Origin: Coptis chinensis
Lineage: Eukaryota > Streptophyta > Magnoliopsida > Ranunculales > Ranunculaceae
DNA length: 64,000 nucleotides
Assembly (NCBI GenBank): GCA_015680905.1
Contig: CM027384.1
Location: 67,215,001 to 67,279,000, forward strand
Direction: 5' to 3'
In this document: positions 60,000-64,000 of the stretch, in pieces
Layout of the letters: every line of letters starts with the position of its first letter
Numbering within the stretch: position 1 is the stretch's first letter
The notes under the pieces: model-generated
What the model saw: only the letters and a program-made list of their open reading frames with translations
Told to the model about the DNA's origin: nothing
Database searches by the model: none
Program-made: the position numbers and the translations under genes

Positions 60000-60924
60000 T
60001 AGTGGTAAGTGCACCATTCAGGTAATCGGGCCCTCCCTATGGAGTGTGTGGCTGTAAGTATCGGATTCTAATTCCACGGTTAACATAATTCACGTTTTCC
60101 ACTTTTGCATGTTTTCTCGGTTTTTAAGTCATGTTCCTCTATGGGGTGAATTATGTATTTATTGTTTTTCGTTTTTCTTATAATAAACTAATAGAAAAAT
60201 AAAAAAAAATTCTAAATCGTAGAAATAGCAATCCAACAAGTCTTGGGAATCTGACTTTAAATGACCCACGTTAGAACAAATTTTGTGTTTATAAATTTGT
60301 TTGGGGGTGGGCAGTCGGTCTTTCCATCCGGATTGCTCGAACTTTCCATTTGTGTTGCTTAGGCCCAATAGTTGTAGTTCAATTGGGTTGACGTAATCTA
60401 AAACTTAGATTTTCTTCGTTCGCATAACTTACGTCACACACGCACTTCGAGGCATTTTTCCACCTTCTTATACGTCCCCATAGTTGGAATTGAGTGTTTT
60501 ATGGATCATTGGATTGGAAATTCTCTACTGATCATTTCCATATCTCATTTGGCAAAATCGCCAAGAACGGAAGCGGCAAATTGAATTTGAAATTAGCGAA
60601 AAATCGGAAAATTTCGAATTCAAATTGGGCTTGGGCCCAAACCAAACAAGACCGGTGGTAAGCGCCCTGCGCCCCCCCCCTGTTTCCCGCGAACGATCGC
60701 TCTAACCCACCACCGCCATTAACAAAGTTTTCAACCTTAAACACCAAAAAAAAAAAAAAAAAGAGAAAGGAAAACCTAACTACACCCACGCCAACCATTT
60801 TAATCAAACCAAAATCTTCTCCAAACCATTACCACCACCAACCCCAACAATTTTAAAACTCGAAAACAGCCACCAATTCAAGCTTCAACCTGCCACATCA
60901 GTACCCACCCCATCGCCCACCACC
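60000..60924 (+). other. Athila region between integrase and env-like ORF
   Basis: Non-coding. It has a G-rich tract TTGTTTGGGGGTGG at 60297-60310 (see its twin at 62350), a C-run at 60673-60681 and an A-run near 60745. The last 200 bp are A/C-rich, like a leader. This spacing and composition before ORF3 is usual for Athila. Confidence 0.5.
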
Positions 60925-62066
60925 GTGTCTTTGGTTGTTTTACATCAAACTTCGCCTCCCCGCGTCTACAAACCATTGGTTGTTTCAAAACTTCAATGGC
61001 ACTACGACGAAGAATTTTGCCGAGCACGCGTTTCTTTGCCGATGACTTCGCCATTTTACGACGCGGAGATGATTAGGAGAAATTGGAATGGATTTGTGGT
61101 ACTCGATCGAGGAGTTCTATCACTACGACTTGGTAGAACAGTTTTATAAGAAGCGAGAATTGGAGGGGGATAGGATTTTCATTAAGGTAGCGAGGAACGA
61201 GGAGGGAAGTAACGAGGCGATTGTTTCGGAATTTGTTAGGAATTACGCTTTGAAAGCAAGCACGAAAGCGACCATTCGGGGAATCGATTATCTTTGGAGT
61301 TCTGCTTTGATGAAAGATAATTGTCGTGGAGGGTGAATACAATCCGACATCTCATTCGTCCGCCCGATCAACCACAATGAACCAATCAACTGGCTATAGC
61401 TCGGTGGATTGGTAGGAACGCCCTCGGGGAAAGACAAAGTCGGCCGATATTAGTCTGCGCAATATGCGCGACGTTTTACGGATTTTGCAAGCGAATAAGT
61501 ATAATTTCTGCATCCTCGATTTAATGTTTAATGTGATTAGAGGAGTGGGAAAGAGCTTGGCGCCTCTTCCCGTATTGATCACTAAGATCATGCTCTCCTT
61601 TAGAGCAGTCGTAAAATCTGCTCCTATTAAGATCAAATTGCATTCTAATGCAAGTATCTATACGGATTGCATCCAAGAGACTTGGCCGTTGTCTGAAGAA
61701 AATGTGGTTGAGTCGGAGGATGAGAGGGAGGATATGACATGTCTGGATGACAATGCATTAGATAGTTGTAGTTCTAATTTAGAACGCATGCAAGTGTTGC
61801 AAACTTGCTTGCGTTGCGTTTATGGTATTTGTGAAGATATCCGAGATAGACAGATTGTAGTTGAAATAAGCAAAGCGAACCTTCGACGAGACTTGAAATG
61901 CTTTCGAAGGGGGGGCGATATCTTGTCTAACTTGGAGACTATCCACCAACATCACCAAGCCCAATTATGCGATCTTTCGGGACTAAGATGGAAGCCGGTA
62001 GCTTGTTCGAATAGAGATGCTACGACGCATGCCACCCGTGGAGGATTCTGTTTTAGCCGAGTCTAA
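60925..62066 (+). pseudogene. Athila ORF3 (env-like region) remnant
   Basis: Position between integrase and the expected 3' LTR, and the pattern FYDAEMIRRNWNGF, then LVEQFYKKRELEGDRIFIKV, fit the plant ORF3/'putative plant transposon protein' domain (W..F, then a V.xFY motif). Frames change at about 61090 and stop at 61336. A third frame (61464-62066) reads MRDVLRILQANKYNFCILDL, GVGKSLAPLPVLITKIMLSF and a Cys-rich CLRCVYGICEDI. No signal peptide or clear membrane segment is seen, so 'env-like' is by position only. Confidence 0.55.
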
Positions 62067-63000
62067 GAGGCATGAGCGTCGTCGCCGAAGGACAGATGGC
62101 TCAAGCTATTCTCCATCCCAGGACCAATCTCTATCTCAGGGTCCATCTTCATCACATAACTAGGTGTTCACCATCAGTTTGTGTTCGCTGTTATTTCATG
62201 GTTTTTTATTAGTTGGTTTTTAATTCAGTTGTTAAATTTAAATATTAATGTGTTTGTTTTATGTTGTTTGGATTTAAATTTTAGTTTTAATATATAATTG
62301 GTTATTTTCGAGTTCTGCTTGTTTTTATCATTAATCCCACCTTCCCGACTTGTTTGGGGGTGGTAATATTTATACCAAGCATAATTCGTTATATGATCAT
62401 CTGCTGTAAAGTTGTCTTGGAGGAAAGGTTGAGAATTTGGCCGATATCGGCATATCTATGATTATGTGTGGTGGTAGCATGAAATCTAGGAGAGTTAAAA
62501 AGTACCAATTCAAATCCCAGTATAAAAGATACCAGGATTTTTAGAAAATCAAGAAGATGGTTTGTTTCCGTTTTCGGGTTTGGAATTTTTCTATTTCCGG
62601 AAATTGCCTTAAAATAATTTGGCAACTTGCCGATTCGTTTTGGAAGCTCAGAACCTATTTAAACTCCCTTCATTCTACACTAACAAACCATACTACACCC
62701 CACCATCATCCCTCACCTTTCACTCCAAACTTTTCATTCTTTTTCCTCTAAATTTACGCCAAGCCTTACGAAGCGCAAGGCTCTCGGTGAAGCGCCACTA
62801 TACATACACTTCCGAAATTTTACTCGGAGCGACCGCTTTTAAGTTGTAGCGACTCGGCGTCAAACACTTGTAACTCAAAAACCCACGAGCGACCCACGCA
62901 AAGCCCAAAGCGCGCCCGCCACGCGCCTCGCGTGAACACGGAAAATTCCAATTTTCGAGGGTCATTCAGGATTTTTGGAACTGTTCAAAGAGTCGTTGAG
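62067..63000 (+). other. Untranslated stretch with second G-rich tract and leader-like island
   Basis: A tract identical to that at 60297 (TTGTTTGGGGGTGG) lies at 62350-62363. The GC-rich island at 62760-62950 shares short words with the Athila 5' leader at 53240-53390 (GCGACCGC, AACACT(T)GTAACT, GCGCCCGCCA/GCGCCCACCA). No coding sequence was recognised; the 62557-62849 frames look like chance. Confidence 0.5.
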
Positions 63001-63851
63001 ATGACATCTCCTATAGTCATACCTGAACAGTCTTTCGAAGACGTGTTAGGAACCGAGACCTATGGACATTGGTTCCGACACAGGATCCTGTAGTTAGGAT
63101 GGCGTCATCTACTGGTAAGTGATGACGATTCATATTCACCATAGCTTACTGCTTATTTCTACGACCACGTTAAATTCTATTATAATCAGGATGGAGAACA
63201 AGAATTCTCCGTCGTAGTCGATGACACGACACTAGAATTCAATAAAAATGTGGTCGCTTTAGTTTCAGGATTACCAATACCTGATCCTGTTCACACATGG
63301 GCATATATGACCGATAATGCATACCTTTATGATTATACATATTTCCATGAGTATTATGGGGGAGGGGTATTTCGAGTAATGGACCAGGGGCGATATAGCA
63401 TTGCCCTCGGTAGCCTTTCCCTAAACGTAGGCACCACCATGTTATTCATCGATGAATATTTTGGGGAATAATGAGTTCATTTTACGCAAACAATACTGGC
63501 TTTGGTGACATTTTTCTCGCTTTAGCTGAGGGACGTCGCCGATATGACATTCCCCGAGTTTTAGTCGCTAGTCTTAAGAGAGCCCAAAGCATGAGGCGTA
63601 GTTGTTTACCTGTATTCTGTGCACAATTCATAGATAGGAAAAGGGTTGAAGTCATGAGACCCACCAATTGGGTGGTTCGTTCATTGCGAATAATGACTTG
63701 GTGGGATGGCGTCGCGACCTCATTTAGTCGCCCGTACATCCCATCGGACATAATAACACTTAACAGGTTAGCATTAGTAGATGATAAATTGCGGCAAGCT
63801 TGGCAAGTTATAATGGGTGGCGGGGATCTTGAAGGAACCTCATCTCTTTAA
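63001..63851 (+). pseudogene. Second ORF3-like reading frame set, unidentified
   Basis: The ATG at 63001 opens MTSPIVIPEQSFEDVLGTET, with TAG after GHWFRHRIL. Another frame continues AYFYDHVKFYYNQDGEQEFS and joins the frame at 63250 (VVALVSGLPIPDPVHTWAYM), which stops at 63471. There TAATG overlaps a new frame (63471-63851) reading MSSFYANNTGFGDIFLALAE, VLVASLKRAQSMRRSCLPVF, ending GGDLEGTSSL. The FY...V...GLP pattern resembles the same plant transposon-protein family as 60.9-61.3 kb, by eye only. The function is unknown. Confidence 0.45.
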
Positions 63852-64000
63852 TGAGGAGGAGAATAAAGCGGGGAGATAAGGTAAAGTTTTTAGTTTTTTG
63901 TTATTGCGCTTATGTTCCAAGCAATTTAATTCTGTTAACCCCATAATGGGTGGAACTCTTATAGAGTTGCGTCAGTATTTTTATTTTCCCTATATTAGTA
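63852..64000 (+). other. Sequence after the last ORF
   Basis: Begins with a purine-rich GAGGAGGAGAATAAAGCGGGG (about 63852-63873), possibly a polypurine tract, but no LTR start is apparent before the window ends. Confidence 0.35.

Larger units (their letters stand above)
51653..64000 (+). mobile_element. Athila-lineage Ty3/gypsy element, 3' end outside or unresolved
   Basis: The probable 5' LTR, tRNA-Asp-type primer site, gag, DLGA protease, RT, RNase H, integrase and env-like region (ORF3) follow in Athila order. Many frameshifts and stops. A hAT element is inserted after integrase. I could not find a second copy of the LTR before 64000, so the right boundary is unknown; the second ORF3-like block after 63.0 kb could belong to another element. 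Confidence 0.8.

Overview
The window is nuclear DNA of a flowering plant, most likely a eudicot with a repeat-rich genome. The evidence is GT..AG introns, LTR retrotransposons of five plant lineages (Tat, Tekay, Reina and Athila of Ty3/gypsy, plus Ty1/copia), a plant LINE and non-autonomous hAT and Mutator-like elements. The species cannot be fixed from sequence alone. Only three host genes look intact; a fourth is a broken fragment. No tRNA, rRNA or CRISPR array was seen.

Layout. 1-10.85 kb: the 3' part of a decayed Tat element, with gag tail, protease, RT, two RNase H domains and integrase, then a 176-bp tandem repeat, two related genes on the opposite strand, and a probable 3' LTR. 10.9-16.2 kb: the first two exons of a Pro-X carboxypeptidase (S28) gene on the minus strand, split by a 4.1-kb intron full of repeat debris. 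16.6-19.6 kb: a three-exon gene with the DNAJC28 conserved domain. 20.2-21.0 kb: a single-exon RING-H2 gene. 21-26 kb: AT-rich intergenic DNA with a hAT-like MITE and a 1.14-kb Mutator-like element, both with target-site duplications.

26.2-40.3 kb: a LINE split inside its RNase H region by a structurally complete 11.5-kb Tekay/Del chromovirus on the minus strand. The Tekay element has two 3137-bp LTRs, an initiator-tRNA-Met primer site, a purine tract and a perfect 5-bp target duplication (CTTCT). 40.3-45.3 kb is largely featureless. 45.8-46.6 kb holds a histidine-phosphatase (phosphoglycerate mutase-like) gene, with a possible paralogue remnant just downstream.

47.8-64 kb is a pile-up of truncated elements: a Reina element (LTR to RNase H), a copia 3' end in the opposite orientation, and an Athila element running to the window end. 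The Athila element carries an inserted hAT element and two env-like-region ORFs.

Nearly all element ORFs carry stops or frameshifts, so none looks autonomous now. The most distinctive observations are the partial tandem duplication, with a conserved intron position, of the antisense gene in the Tat element; the precise LINE/Tekay nesting; and the two separate ORF3-type regions in the Athila element. The host genes have no evident functional link to one another. The S28 remnant and the DNAJC28-domain gene are divergently arranged over about 400 bp.
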